From: an uncultured Pseudomonadota bacterium
GTDB lineage: Bacteria; Pseudomonadota; Gammaproteobacteria; Burkholderiales; Thiobacillaceae
Assembly (NCBI GenBank): GCA_903835655.1
Contig: CAILNT010000015.1
Span: 1-64,000, forward strand
Length of the DNA stretch: 64,000 bases
Direction of reading: 5' to 3'
Of this stretch, positions 32,185 to 41,722 are shown in pieces (the first letter of the stretch is position 1; each line of letters opens with the position of its first letter). The notes under the pieces are model-generated. The model did no database searches and had not been told where the DNA came from. It saw only the letters and a list, made by a program, of their open reading frames with translations. The position numbers and the translations under genes are program-made.

Positions 32185-33885
32185 TCATTCGTCCACCTGA
32201 TGCGTGACCCGCATGGCTTCGGCCACGCTGGTCTCGCCCTCGCGCAGCATGCGCACCGCCTCGTCGCGCAGGGTCTGGCCGCGCAGGTGCGACTGGGCCG
32301 CAGCACGGAAACCGCTGGTATCGCCGCGATTGAGCAGACTGGCGAGTTCGGCGTCGATTTCCAGCAATTCATAGATGCCCGATCGGCCCTGGTAACCCGT
32401 GTGATTGCAGTGGCTGCACCCGCGCGCACGCTTCAACAGGCCTTCGTCCAGGCCGGCGGTCAGTTCCGTTTTCAGCCAGACTCGCTCCCGTGGTTCGAGT
32501 GCCGCGGTTTCCGAGCACACCGGGCAGAGCCGGCGCACCAGGCGCTGCGCCACCACGCCGGCGAGCGAAGTGGAGAGCAGGAAAGGCGGCGCGCCCATGT
32601 CGAGCAGGCGGGCGGCCGCGGAGGGTGCGTCGTTGGTATGCAAGGTGGAGAGCACCAGGTGTCCGGTGAGCGCGGCGCGCAAGGCAATCAGCGCGGTTTC
32701 CGAATCGCGCATCTCGCCCACGAGGATGACGTCCGGGTCCTGGCGTAGAAAGGCGCGCAAGGCACGCGCGAAGGTCAACTCGATGCGGTCGTTCACCTGC
32801 ACCTGATTAACGCCGGGCAGGCGGTACTCCACCGGGTCTTCCACGGTGAGCAGCTTGCGCTCCCGCGTATTGAGGTCGGCCAGGGCCGCATACAGCGTCG
32901 TGGTCTTGCCGGAACCGGTGGGGCCGGTCACCAGGATCAAGCCATGCGGCCGATGGATCAGCGCCTGGATTCGGGCCAGTTGCGACGGCGGCATGCCCAG
33001 TTCGGTCAGGCTGGTCACCCCGCCATGAGTAAGCAGGCGCAACACGGCGGATTCACCGAACTGCACCGGCAGCGTCGACATGCGCACATCGACGGCGCGT
33101 TTTTTCAGGCGGATGACGAAACGGCCATCCTGCGGCAGGCGTCGCTCCGCGATATCCAGATCCGCCATCAACTTCAGGCGCTGGATCAAGGCCGGGCCGA
33201 TCTTGCGGTCCGCCTCGGTGGCCATGGAGAGCACACCATCGACGCGGAAACGGATTTGCAGGCTCTTTTCCTGGGGCTCGACGTGAATGTCGGAGGCGCG
33301 CACCTGAATCGCGTCCTCGAACACCGATTGCAGCAGGCGCACCACCGGCGCTTCCTCGGTATTCTGGGTCGCGGCCAGCGTGCCGAAGTCGATGACGTCC
33401 TCGCCGATCTCATCGGTCAGGTTGCGCGCGAGCTCGTTGATTTCGTCGGAGCGGCGATAGATCAAGTCGATGAACTGGGCGAGCGAGCCCTCGTTCGCCA
33501 CCGACACATCCACCTCGCGCTTGAGGTGATTCACGATCTCGTCGTAGGCGAACAAGTCGGTGGGGTCGGCCATGGCCACCCGGACCTTTTCGTCCTTCAA
33601 CTCCACCACCACCGCACGGAAACGGCGCGCCAACTGCTCCGGCAACAGACGAACGGTTTCCGGGCGCACGTGAATCTGGCGCAGATCGAGCAAGGGGATA
33701 TCGAGTTGGCGCGCGATCGCGCCGGAAATCTCATCCTCGGTGACGAATGCGCTCTCCACCAGCACCCGCCCCAGCTTGCGGCCGCTCGCTTTCTGCTTCT
33801 CCAGCGCAGTCGCCAGTTGCTCTTGCGAGATCAGCTTCTGTTGAACCAGAAGATCGCCGAGACGGATCTTCTCGGGACGTGCCAT
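32185..33885 (-). CDS. mshE: MSHA extension ATPase MshE with c-di-GMP-binding MshEN domain
   Basis: Hexameric GspE/PilB-type ATPase of 566 residues that drives pilus extension. The N-terminal MshEN domain has the two 24-residue c-di-GMP motifs, residues 8-31 (RLGDLLVQQKLISQEQLATA..) and 37-60 (KLGRVLVESAFVTEDEIS..). The catalytic domain has Walker A GPTGSGKT, Asp box TVEDPVEY, Walker B DVILVGEMRD and His box TGHLVLSTLHTND. A zinc-binding CPVC...CSHC pair follows. The start MARPEKIRL has GGAGG 6 bases upstream; the frame is open 14 codons further. It is the first gene of the MSHA block. Confidence 0.95.
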   Translation of the reverse strand: MARPEKIRLGDLLVQQKLISQEQLATALEKQKASGRKLGRVLVESAFVTEDEISGAIARQLDIPLLDLRQIHVRPETVRLLPEQLARRFRAVVVELKDEKVRVAMADPTDLFAYDEIVNHLKREVDVSVANEGSLAQFIDLIYRRSDEINELARNLTDEIGEDVIDFGTLAATQNTEEAPVVRLLQSVFEDAIQVRASDIHVEPQEKSLQIRFRVDGVLSMATEADRKIGPALIQRLKLMADLDIAERRLPQDGRFVIRLKKRAVDVRMSTLPVQFGESAVLRLLTHGGVTSLTELGMPPSQLARIQALIHRPHGLILVTGPTGSGKTTTLYAALADLNTRERKLLTVEDPVEYRLPGVNQVQVNDRIELTFARALRAFLRQDPDVILVGEMRDSETALIALRAALTGHLVLSTLHTNDAPSAAARLLDMGAPPFLLSTSLAGVVAQRLVRRLCPVCSETAALEPRERVWLKTELTAGLDEGLLKRARGCSHCNHTGYQGRSGIYELLEIDAELASLLNRGDTSGFRAAAQSHLRGQTLRDEAVRMLREGETSVAEAMRVTHQVDE

Positions 33886-33998
33886 GGATGCCTCCTGAAT
33901 AACAGCCTCGGCTACTCGCCCCGCCACGCGAGCGAGGCGTAAGGAGGGAAGTAGGAAGGGTGGTAAATTAGCGAGTTACACGCCCTACCTCAAGCTCT

Positions 33999-34463
33999 AT
34001 GTTTGAAATCGTACTGGTTCAGCCGGAAATCCCGCCCAATACCGGCAATGTGATCCGCCTGTCCGCCAATACCGGCTGCCGGCTGCATCTGGTGCGCCCG
34101 CTGGGATTCGATCTCGCCGACAAGAATCTGCGTCGCGCCGGGCTCGACTATCACGAGTACGCACGGCTGCGGGTGCACGACGACTGGAGCGGCCTGCGCG
34201 AGGCTCTGGCCGGTCGGCGCTTGTTCGCCATCACCAGCCGTGGTTCGCGGCCGTTCGGCGACGTTGCCTTCCAGGCCGGGGACGCCTTCGTGTTCGGTGC
34301 GGAAACGCGCGGCCTGCCCCCCGACGTGATGGCGGACTTTCCCGAAGAGCGGCGAGTGCGCCTGCCCATGCTGCCCGGACAGCGCAGCCTGAATCTCTCG
34401 AATGCGGTGGCGGTGGTCGTTTTCGAGGCCTGGCGCCAGAACGGGTATGCGGCTAGCGTGTAG
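33999..34463 (+). CDS. trmL: tRNA (cytidine/uridine-34-2'-O)-methyltransferase TrmL
   Basis: SPOUT-class methyltransferase of 154 residues that methylates the wobble ribose of tRNA-Leu isoacceptors using SAM. It starts MFEIVLVQPEIPPNTGNVIRL, the family opening, and has FGAETRGLP and the knot motif LPMLPGQRSLNLSNAVAVV. It is divergent from mshE with 113 bases between. Its stop codon lies inside a REP-like sequence. Confidence 0.95.
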   Translation: MFEIVLVQPEIPPNTGNVIRLSANTGCRLHLVRPLGFDLADKNLRRAGLDYHEYARLRVHDDWSGLREALAGRRLFAITSRGSRPFGDVAFQAGDAFVFGAETRGLPPDVMADFPEERRVRLPMLPGQRSLNLSNAVAVVVFEAWRQNGYAASV

Positions 34464-34480
34464 GAGCGACTTCAGCCGCG
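34459..34480. repeat. REP-like sequence at the trmL stop
   Basis: TGTAGGAGCGACTTCAGCCGCG, with imperfect inverted arms around TTCA. Its first bases contain the trmL stop codon (34461-34463). It matches the common TGTAGGAGCGGCTTCAGCCGC class. Confidence 0.55.
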
Positions 34481-34498
34481 GCATGGACTATTCAGGGA

Positions 34499-35623
34499 CT
34501 ATTTCAGCCCCGCGCACAGGATGGCCGGGTTCCGCTGACCGGTCATCGCCATGGCCTCCAGATTGCGCAGGACCTGCATGCTGGCTTCCTCCATATGGCC
34601 CAGCTCCACCTGGCCGGCCTGGGTGTCTCCGGCCCGATGCAGCCTGATCGCGGCCACGCCATGCTGGTGCACGGCGATGTGCGGCGACTCGATCTCCTGA
34701 TAGCCGTGTAGCTTGGAGAAGCAATGCTTACCGTCGCCCTCGTAGTACCACTTGCCCAGGCGACAACCGGTATGGCTGGCGAAATCCGTCTCCTGCTTGT
34801 CGGAAATACCCAGGAATACCTTGTAGACCTCCAGTTTGTACACCAGGTGATCCACCTTGGCGGTTTCCACAAAGCTGCGTAGCGCACAAGCAGCGATCGT
34901 GCCTATCATCTGATCGGACTGATCCATCAAGGATTTCATGCCGGCATGGGCCTGCGAACTGTCCTGCTTGAACAACTTGGTGTGTTCGGGGTCGATCTGC
35001 ACCTGGCCGCGCACCGCATAGGCCTCGTTCTGCACCGTTTTGACCAGATCCGAGATCTCCTCGGTCGCACTGCGGGTGCGTTCGGCCAGTTTGCGCACCT
35101 CATCCGCGACCACCGCGAAGCCCCGCCCCAGCTCGCCGGCACGTGCGGCCTCGATGGCGGCATTGAGTGCCAGCAAATTGGTCTGATCGGCGATTTCCTT
35201 GATCAAATTGACGATGCCGCCGATTTCGCTGGTGCGGTCATGCAGTTTTCCCACCGCGGCAGCCGTGTCATTGAGCCGCTGGATGAAGCCACCCAGGTTG
35301 TCGGCCATGCGCCCGATCACGCCCAAGTTGTCGCCCACGGTGTGGCAACTGAGTGCGACCTCCTCGGTTTCGCCCTTCATGGCTTGAGCCAGCGCGGCCA
35401 GGGAGCCCTGCGACTCCTTGAGCGAGTCGGAAAACAGGCCGATGTGTCCACCCAACTCGCGGGACAGGGCAATCCGTGTCACAAGCGCGGCCTGCTCGGC
35501 CGTGGCCGAGGCCGCGATCACCCTCGCCGCCTCGCCATCCTGGCGCAATTCGGCGTTCTCCTTCTGCAAATCCAGCAACTGTCGCTGCAATTCTTCCTGC
35601 TTCTGATGGGAACCGAAGAACAT
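34499..35623 (-). CDS. soluble methyl-accepting chemotaxis protein with C-terminal CZB zinc-sensing domain
   Basis: Cytoplasmic chemoreceptor of 374 residues with no membrane helix. An N-terminal coiled coil is followed by a receptor signalling hairpin with the tip [27 protein letters not shown]. The C-terminal CZB domain (about 250-340) keeps the zinc ligands: His in [11 protein letters not shown], Cys in [13 protein letters not shown], and two His in [13 protein letters not shown] domains bind zinc through three His and one Cys; they sense zinc or thiol oxidants in studied proteins. GAGGT lies 8 bases before the ATG. No che operon is in the window. Confidence 0.9.
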   Translation of the reverse strand: MFFGSHQKQEELQRQLLDLQKENAELRQDGEAARVIAASATAEQAALVTRIALSRELGGHIGLFSDSLKESQGSLAALAQAMKGETEEVALSCHTVGDNLGVIGRMADNLGGFIQRLNDTAAAVGKLHDRTSEIGGIVNLIKEIADQTNLLALNAAIEAARAGELGRGFAVVADEVRKLAERTRSATEEISDLVKTVQNEAYAVRGQVQIDPEHTKLFKQDSSQAHAGMKSLMDQSDQMIGTIAACALRSFVETAKVDHLVYKLEVYKVFLGISDKQETDFASHTGCRLGKWYYEGDGKHCFSKLHGYQEIESPHIAVHQHGVAAIRLHRAGDTQAGQVELGHMEEASMQVLRNLEAMAMTGQRNPAILCAGLK

Positions 35624-35792
35624 GATCTAGACCTCATAAGTGGCCTACCACTAACGGCACCCTATCCGTGTTATTGAGCGCTCGGACAAAATATTTCTCA
35701 ACGGTCTGCCGCAAGGTCTGCCACGGAGGTTGAAGCTATCGTTTTCCTGAATCGGCTACTATCGACACAGGCACACTCTGGATCGAATCCTC

Positions 35793-36704
35793 ATGACCCT
35801 GCAAGAATTGCGTTATCTGGTGGCGCTGGCCGATTGCGGCCACTTCGGACAGGCGGCGGAAGCTTGCTACGTCAGCCAGTCGACCCTGTCCACGGGGTTG
35901 AGGAAGCTGGAAGACTCGCTCGGCGTGGTGGTATTCGACCGCTCGCTGAAGCAGGTGACACCCACGTCGACGGGCTATGAAATCGTCGAGTCGGCGCGGC
36001 GCATCGTCGAGGAAGCCACGCGCATTCAGGAACTCGCCAGCTACGCCCTGGACCCGATGGACCGCAGCGTGCAGCTCGGCGTCATCCCCACGCTGGGCGC
36101 CTATTACCTGCCGCATGTGCTGGCCCAGGTACGCCTGGCACACCCGAAACTGCGCTTGTTGCTGCGCGAGGAATTGACTCCGCTACTGCTCGCCCACCTC
36201 GCCGAGGGAAAGCTGGATGCCGGCCTGCTGGCACTCCCGATCGACGATCCCGGCCTGGAAGTCGCGCCCCTGTTCGTCGAACCCCTGCTCGCCGCGATGC
36301 CCGCCGGACACGCCCTGGGGGCGATCGACCGGGTGCCTGTCGAAGCACTCGCCCTGGCTGGTTTGCTGTTGCTGGAAGAAGGCCATTGCCTGCGCGACCA
36401 GGCGCTGGAGACCTGCCAGTTGCAGGGCCTGAAAAACGAGGAGATCCGCGCCACCAGCCTGGAAACCCTGCGCCAGATGGTGGCGATGGGGCTGGGCGTG
36501 ACCCTGATGCCCATCCTGGCGGGCGTCAGCCCCAGCGGTCAGCAGGTGGTTCTCAGGCCGCTGGAGCAGCCCGGTGCCTCGCGCAGCATCGGCCTGGTCT
36601 GGCGCCGGCGCTCACCGCTCGCCGCGACCATGCGGCAATTCGCGGCCACCCTGGCTTGCGAACTGCCGCCGGGAACCTCCGCAATCAGTGCGGACGCGGC
36701 ATGA
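35793..36704 (+). CDS. oxyR: hydrogen peroxide-sensing LysR regulator OxyR
   Basis: LysR-type activator of 303 residues. The helix-turn-helix spans about 3-60 (FGQAAEACYVSQSTLSTGLRKLE). The redox pair is intact: Cys199 in EEGHCLRDQ and Cys208 in ETCQLQG, at the same numbers and nine-residue spacing as in E. coli. Oxidation to the disulphide should activate peroxide-defence genes. The likely local target is the peroxiredoxin gene at 878. It is divergent from the CZB chemoreceptor (169 bases) and its 3' end overlaps the convergent ankyrin gene by 20 bases. Confidence 0.96.
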   Translation: MTLQELRYLVALADCGHFGQAAEACYVSQSTLSTGLRKLEDSLGVVVFDRSLKQVTPTSTGYEIVESARRIVEEATRIQELASYALDPMDRSVQLGVIPTLGAYYLPHVLAQVRLAHPKLRLLLREELTPLLLAHLAEGKLDAGLLALPIDDPGLEVAPLFVEPLLAAMPAGHALGAIDRVPVEALALAGLLLLEEGHCLRDQALETCQLQGLKNEEIRATSLETLRQMVAMGLGVTLMPILAGVSPSGQQVVLRPLEQPGASRSIGLVWRRRSPLAATMRQFAATLACELPPGTSAISADAA

Positions 36705-37272
36705 AACTGACCACCTGCGCTCCGTCCCGGGGCGGGCCCTTGCGGACTCCGCCGGCGAAGGTAGCGCCCTCGGTCTCCATGACGTAGCCTTCCGCCTCGT
36801 AGAGCAGATTGATGACATCCACGTAGAAGCGCTCCTTGGCCATCATCAGGGCGGTACGCCCCCCTTCATTGGCCGCCTTGACCTCGGCGCCGGCTGCGAG
36901 CAGGGTGGCGCAAACTTCGGCCTCCCCCGCGCCCGCGGCCAGCATCAGCGGCGTGAGTCCGTAGAAAATTCGAGCGTTGACATCGGCGCCGGCATCGATC
37001 AGCGCCCGCACCACGGCGGCATAACCGCAATCCAGTTCATGGTCGTAAGCACCCTTGAAGATCGGGGTCCAACCCTTGGCGTCCTTGGCGTTGGCGTCGG
37101 CGCCGGCTTCGAGGAGGGCGTTGACGATCTCCAGATGGCCGTGTCGGGCGGCGAGGTGCAAGGCCGTGTCGCCCGCTTCGTCGAGTTCGTTGGGATGGGC
37201 GCCGGCGGCGAGAAGCTTGCGTACTTGTGCGCCATCGCCCTCAAGGGCCGCGGCATGCAGTGTTGCTGACAT
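36685..37272 (-). CDS. ankyrin repeat protein
   Basis: A 195-residue protein with about four ankyrin repeats between residues 1 and 160 (for example GDTALHLAARHGHLEIVNALLEAGAD and LTPLMLAAGAGEAEVCATLLAAGA). No signal peptide is seen. It is the last gene of a five-gene operon and overlaps the oxyR 3' end. In some bacteria small ankyrin proteins accompany catalase or redox genes; a role here is unknown. Confidence 0.88.
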   Translation of the reverse strand: MSATLHAAALEGDGAQVRKLLAAGAHPNELDEAGDTALHLAARHGHLEIVNALLEAGADANAKDAKGWTPIFKGAYDHELDCGYAAVVRALIDAGADVNARIFYGLTPLMLAAGAGEAEVCATLLAAGAEVKAANEGGRTALMMAKERFYVDVINLLYEAEGYVMETEGATFAGGVRKGPPRDGAQVVSFMPRPH

Positions 37273-37310
37273 GATTCGATCTCCAGGTTATTAATACTTG
37301 ACCATTATAA

Positions 37311-38351
37311 TCAACTATTGCCCGCGGGGTGAACCATTTTCATGGCATCGAGCCCCCCGGTGAGTACATGCACGTCGAAGCCGCGCTGCGCCAGGAGGAA
37401 TGCGGCGGTGCTGCTGCGGCGGCCGGTCTGGCAGTAGAGGACGTAGGGGCGGGCAGGATCCAGCGCCCTGGCGCGCAAGCGCAACAGATAAAGGGGCTGG
37501 TTGAGACTGCCCTTGAGCTTACCCTGCCTGTATTCGTCCTCCATGCGCACGTCGATCAACACGGCGCCGCGCCGATGCACCATTGCGGCCGCTTCCTCCG
37601 CAGTCACCGGATGCACCAGAGGGGCTTGCAACTGCGTGTGGAAATCGCTGGCGGCCAGGCGCATGAGCAGACCGGCGCTCAGCATGGTGACCGTGGCGTT
37701 GCGAGGTTCGCCGGAAATCAGCGCATCCTCGCCGAAGCCCTCCCCCGGTTCGATGCGGGCTAGCGTCACCGTGCTCCCCGAAACGGCTCGCGTCACCTGG
37801 GCACTCCCCTCGCGGACCAGGTAGTAGTAATCGCCGACCTCGCCCTGGCGGATCACCACCTGTCCCGCCGCCACCGTCAGGGGCTCGAAGCGGCCGAACA
37901 AGGCGTGCAGGTTGGCCGGGGGAACACGGGAAAAGGATTGATTGCGCAGGAGGTCGAACAGCCAGGTTGGATCGTCGCCTTCGTACTCGGTCACCTCGTA
38001 GGCGGTGGCCTGGTCGCGCGCCACCAGATAATCCAGGTCGTCCCCAGTGAAGACCAGCAGTTCGCAGGGCGTGCGCGCCACACAGGTATAGACGCGCGGC
38101 TTCAGGCGAGCGATCGGATGGCGTGCCGCCTCGCCCCCCGAGCGGATGAACAGGGAGGCGGCGCCGGTCCCCGCGTCCAGCCCGACCTCGCCTTCGAGCA
38201 GGTAATAGCTGTCATGATCCACGGCGCCACGGGCGAACAGCATCTGCCCCTGATTCAGATGCAGGGTGCGGCCTTGCTGGGCAGCCAGTTGCAAGGCCTC
38301 ATCGGAAAGCCCGTTGAAGGGGACGAAGTGCGTGAGTTGCGTGGCTTGCAT
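37311..38351 (-). CDS. double cyclic-nucleotide-binding-like protein with C-terminal rhodanese domain, copy 2
   Basis: A 346-residue cytoplasmic protein. Two cNMP-binding-like domains (about 1-120 and 135-240) are followed by a rhodanese domain (about 250-340) with the active-site Cys in YCQTGRRSS. The second cNMP-like domain has the segment GEGFGEDALISGEPRNATV, like the phosphate-binding cassette of CRP-family proteins. The ligand is not certain. It is a paralogue of the preceding gene, and the two probably arose by tandem duplication. Confidence 0.87.
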   Translation of the reverse strand: MQATQLTHFVPFNGLSDEALQLAAQQGRTLHLNQGQMLFARGAVDHDSYYLLEGEVGLDAGTGAASLFIRSGGEAARHPIARLKPRVYTCVARTPCELLVFTGDDLDYLVARDQATAYEVTEYEGDDPTWLFDLLRNQSFSRVPPANLHALFGRFEPLTVAAGQVVIRQGEVGDYYYLVREGSAQVTRAVSGSTVTLARIEPGEGFGEDALISGEPRNATVTMLSAGLLMRLAASDFHTQLQAPLVHPVTAEEAAAMVHRRGAVLIDVRMEDEYRQGKLKGSLNQPLYLLRLRARALDPARPYVLYCQTGRRSSTAAFLLAQRGFDVHVLTGGLDAMKMVHPAGNS

Positions 38352-38396
38352 GGCGTTATTCCCAGGTTCTATGCCGTGTGTAGCTGCCCGTCCTCG

Positions 38397-39443
38397 TCAA
38401 GCGACCGGCTTGTCGCGTGCCTGTTTCAGGGCGTCGTACCCCCCCGCCAGGACGCGCGCATCGAGCCCGCGTTGTTCGAGGAGGAAGGCGGCGACGCTAC
38501 TACGCCGCCCGGTCTCGCAGACCAGGATATGGACGCGTTGCTTTTCCAGCGAGGCCGCCTTGAGACGCAGCCTGCAAAGCGGGATGTTGACGCTGCCCTT
38601 GAGATGGCCCCGCAAGAACTCATCCGCCAGGCGTACATCGATCAGATCGGCGTTGCCGCCCTTGAGCAGGGCCGCGGCCTCGGCCGCGCTCACCCGGTGC
38701 AGCAAGGGCGCTTTCAACAAGGTGTCGAAGTCGTCCGACGCCAGGCACATGAGCAGGCCATCGCTTTGCATGCGCACACTGGCACTGCGCGCGGCCTGGG
38801 CGATCAGGGCTTCTTCGCCGAAACCGTCTCCCGGCCCCAGCCGGGCCAACTCCACGGACTGGCCGGCGGCCTCGTGCCGCGAGACCAGGGCCCGGCCCTC
38901 GCGGATCAGGTAGTAATACTCGCCCCTCGCATCGCCCTGATGGATGATTTCCTGACCGGCGCTCACCGACAGGGGGCGAAAGCACTTGAACAGGGCATGC
39001 AGGTTCGCCGATGGCACACGGGTAAAAGCCGGGTTGCGCAGCAGGTCGAACATCCAGTATGGGTCGTTGCCCTCGAACTCCTGGACTTCGTAAGAAGTGC
39101 TCTGATCCTGCGCGATCATGGCGTCCAGCTCCGTCTCGTCGAAGGCCAGCACGCGGCAGTAGACCAGCGCCACCGCACTGTAGCGCCGCGGTTTCAGGCG
39201 CGCCAGGCAGTGACGTCCCGCCTCGCTGCCCGCCTGAACCAGCAACGGCGGCGATCCGTCTCCGGCATCCAGCGCGACCCTGCCCTCGATCAGGTAATAG
39301 CGAAGGGCATCGGCATCGCCACGGTGGAACAGGTGTTGCCCGTTGCCCAGGCGGATTTCCCGCACCACCGCGGCGGCTTGTGCCAGGGCCTCGGCGGACA
39401 AGCCGTTGAATGGAACGAAGCCGGCGAGGCCGATGCCGTCCAT
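38397..39443 (-). CDS. double cyclic-nucleotide-binding-like protein with C-terminal rhodanese domain, copy 1
   Basis: A 348-residue protein with the same architecture as the downstream copy: two cNMP-like domains, then a rhodanese domain with the Cys in VCETGRRSS. Matching landmarks are FVPFNGLS at the N-terminus, DP(Y/T)W(M/L)FDLLRN between domains, and GDGFGEEALI. It starts 13 bases after ubiD, so it is probably co-expressed. Sulfur transfer gated by a small ligand is a reasonable but untested idea. Confidence 0.87.
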   Translation of the reverse strand: MDGIGLAGFVPFNGLSAEALAQAAAVVREIRLGNGQHLFHRGDADALRYYLIEGRVALDAGDGSPPLLVQAGSEAGRHCLARLKPRRYSAVALVYCRVLAFDETELDAMIAQDQSTSYEVQEFEGNDPYWMFDLLRNPAFTRVPSANLHALFKCFRPLSVSAGQEIIHQGDARGEYYYLIREGRALVSRHEAAGQSVELARLGPGDGFGEEALIAQAARSASVRMQSDGLLMCLASDDFDTLLKAPLLHRVSAAEAAALLKGGNADLIDVRLADEFLRGHLKGSVNIPLCRLRLKAASLEKQRVHILVCETGRRSSVAAFLLEQRGLDARVLAGGYDALKQARDKPVA

Positions 39444-39456
39444 TGCCCGGCCAACC

Positions 39457-40926
39457 CTATCCGCCCAGGCCCAGCAGCGGCCAGAGTGCGTCCACCTTCC
39501 GTTTCACCGCATCGCTCATGCTGATCGCTGTTCCCCATTCGCGGCTGGTTTCACCCGGCCATTTGTTGGTGGCGTCGATGCCCATCTTGCTCCCCAGGCC
39601 GGAAACCGGGCTGGCAAAATCCAGGTAATCTATCGGCGTATTTTCCACTAAAAGCGTGTCGCGTGCCGGATCGACCCGAGTGGTGAGTGCCCACATGACT
39701 TCGTGCCATGAACGCACATCGACGTCGTCGTCGGTGACGATGATGAACTTGGTGTACATGAACTGGCGCAGGAAACTCCAGATCCCGAACATCACCCGCT
39801 TGGCGTGGCCGGGGTACTGCTTCTTCATGCTCACCACCGCCATGCGGTAGGAGCAACCTTCCGGCGGCAGGTAAAAATCCACGATCTCGGGAAACTGTTT
39901 TTGCAACAAAGGCACGAACACCTCGTTCAAGGCCAGGCCGAGGATCGCCGGCTCGTCCGGAGGTTTGCCGGTATAGGTGGAGTGGTAGATCGCATCGCGG
40001 CGCAGGGTGATGCGCTCCACGGTGAACACGGGAAAGGTTTCCTGCTCGTTGTAATAGCCGGTATGGTCGCCGAACGGCCCCTCTAGCGCGGTTTCTCCCG
40101 GATGGATGACGCCTTCCAGGACGATTTCCGCCGTGGCCGGAACCTGTAGGTCGCTGCCCAAGGCCTTGGAAACCAGGGTCTTGGCGCCGCGCAGGAGGCC
40201 GGCGAACTGGTATTCGGAGAGGCTGTCCGGCACCGGCGTGACCGCACCCAGTATGGTCGCCGGGTCGGCACCGATGGCCACGCAGATCGGAAACGGCTGG
40301 CCTGGGTGGACGGCCTGGAATTCGCGGAAATCCAGTGCGCCGCCGCGGTGCGCCAGCCAGCGCATGATGAGCTTGTTCGGCCCGATGACCTGCTGCCGGT
40401 AGATGCCCAGATTCTGCCGTGGCTTGTGAGGCCCGCGGGTGATGACCAGACCCCAGGTCAGCAAAGGACCGACATCGCCCGGCCAGCAGGTCTGGATCGG
40501 CAGACGCGCAAGATCGACGTCCTTGCCCTCCCACACCACCTCCTGGCAGGCCGGAGAACGCACCACCGATGGCGTCATGTTCAGCACCTGCTTCAGCACC
40601 GGCCATTTATCCCAGGCGTCCCTCAAACCGCGCGGCGGTTCCGGCTCCTTCAGGTAGGCCAGCAATTTCCCGATTTCGCGCAGGCGCGCCGGGTCTTCCT
40701 CGCCCATCCCCAGGGCCACCCGCTTCACCGTACCGAACAGATTGGCGAGCACCGGAATGTCCGACCCCTTGGGGTGCTCGAACAACAGCGCAGGCCCCCC
40801 CGCACGCAGCACGCGGTCGCCGATCTCGGTCATCTCCAGGTTCGGGTCGACCAAGGTCTTGATGCGCTTGAGTTCGCCGCGCGCCTCCAGTTGCAGGATG
40901 AAGTCGCGCAGATCGGCGTAACGCAT
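39457..40926 (-). CDS. ubiD: 4-hydroxy-3-polyprenylbenzoate decarboxylase UbiD
   Basis: Prenylated-FMN-dependent decarboxylase of ubiquinone synthesis, 489 residues as usual. It starts [22 protein letters not shown], and has [18 protein letters not shown], the cofactor/active-site segment [11 protein letters not shown] and the C-terminal [10 protein letters not shown]. The partner UbiX, which makes the cofactor, is not in the window. It lies second in a five-gene operon after a small lipoprotein (11-base gap). Confidence 0.95.
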   Translation of the reverse strand: MRYADLRDFILQLEARGELKRIKTLVDPNLEMTEIGDRVLRAGGPALLFEHPKGSDIPVLANLFGTVKRVALGMGEEDPARLREIGKLLAYLKEPEPPRGLRDAWDKWPVLKQVLNMTPSVVRSPACQEVVWEGKDVDLARLPIQTCWPGDVGPLLTWGLVITRGPHKPRQNLGIYRQQVIGPNKLIMRWLAHRGGALDFREFQAVHPGQPFPICVAIGADPATILGAVTPVPDSLSEYQFAGLLRGAKTLVSKALGSDLQVPATAEIVLEGVIHPGETALEGPFGDHTGYYNEQETFPVFTVERITLRRDAIYHSTYTGKPPDEPAILGLALNEVFVPLLQKQFPEIVDFYLPPEGCSYRMAVVSMKKQYPGHAKRVMFGIWSFLRQFMYTKFIIVTDDDVDVRSWHEVMWALTTRVDPARDTLLVENTPIDYLDFASPVSGLGSKMGIDATNKWPGETSREWGTAISMSDAVKRKVDALWPLLGLGG

Positions 40927-40937
40927 GAGTTTTTCTC

Positions 40938-41366
40938 TTAAGAGTCGCCAGGATCGGCGGGGTCGGCGGGAACGAACTGGAAGCTGTCGTCCTTGACACG
41001 GAAATTGCCCATTTTCTTGCCCAGGTCCGGCGGCGCAGCATCGAACCTCTGGACGCGGCAGGACTGGGTGCTGACGGCGTATACCCGCTTGCCGATCTTG
41101 AGCAGGAACAGGGGTTCCGGGTAGACATCCGGTGCCTGGTAAAGCTCGACGCGGGCATCAACAGGCACCTTCTCGATGTCCAGGCCGCCGTTGCAATCCG
41201 GCAGGCGGATGGCGATCGCCCGGATCTGCACGGTGTTCTGCCAGAACCAGTCCTGATTACGCACCAGCGTGATGGCGTGGTTCTTCTCCGGGAAAGAATA
41301 GGAAGCGCTATCCTGGATGCAGCCGGCCAGGGGCAAGACAGCGAGGAGCGGGAGCAAGCGTTTCAT
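40938..41366 (-). CDS. small lipoprotein of unknown function
   Basis: A 142-residue protein with a lipoprotein signal ([16 protein letters not shown], Cys16). The mature part has one Cys pair candidate and short hydrophobic strands ([28 protein letters not shown]). No known family is recognised. It is the first gene of the ubiD operon. Confidence 0.75.
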   Translation of the reverse strand: MKRLLPLLAVLPLAGCIQDSASYSFPEKNHAITLVRNQDWFWQNTVQIRAIAIRLPDCNGGLDIEKVPVDARVELYQAPDVYPEPLFLLKIGKRVYAVSTQSCRVQRFDAAPPDLGKKMGNFRVKDDSFQFVPADPADPGDS

Positions 41367-41722
41367 GTCGCCTCCGAGGAAGGGGATGGACTAGCCCGTG
41401 CAGTTTACCTTGAGCGGGCCGCACCCGGGCCGCCGGGCTGTCGATGACCGAGGTGCGCGGACCCCGTGCCAACATCAGCGTGGCCCCGCGCAGGCTAGCG
41501 AGCCGGATCACAAGATTCACGGCGAGCAGGCCTCCTCGGCGACACGCTTTCGATATACACACTTACCTTTCTCGGGGACATTGTGGATAATCGCGCGTTC
41601 TCGCCCCATAGCCACCACGATGTATTCCAGGCAGTTCCACCTATCCGTGCGAACCCATCGGCCAGCGATGCACATTGTTGCCTCCCGGCCATCTCCGGGA
41701 CCACGGACCCCTCGGTGGCGAC
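41367..41722. other. 356-bp region between divergent transcription units
   Basis: No convincing gene. It must hold promoters for the ubiD operon on the minus strand and the cassette on the plus strand. The part around 41545-41610 (with ATATACACA and TTGTGGATAATC) is more AT-rich than its surroundings, but no clear promoter pair stands out. Open frames here have shadow-like composition. Confidence 0.5.

Noticed and set aside
30898-32748. 616-residue open frame on the plus strand
   Set aside because: It is antisense to mshG and mshE, both certain genes.
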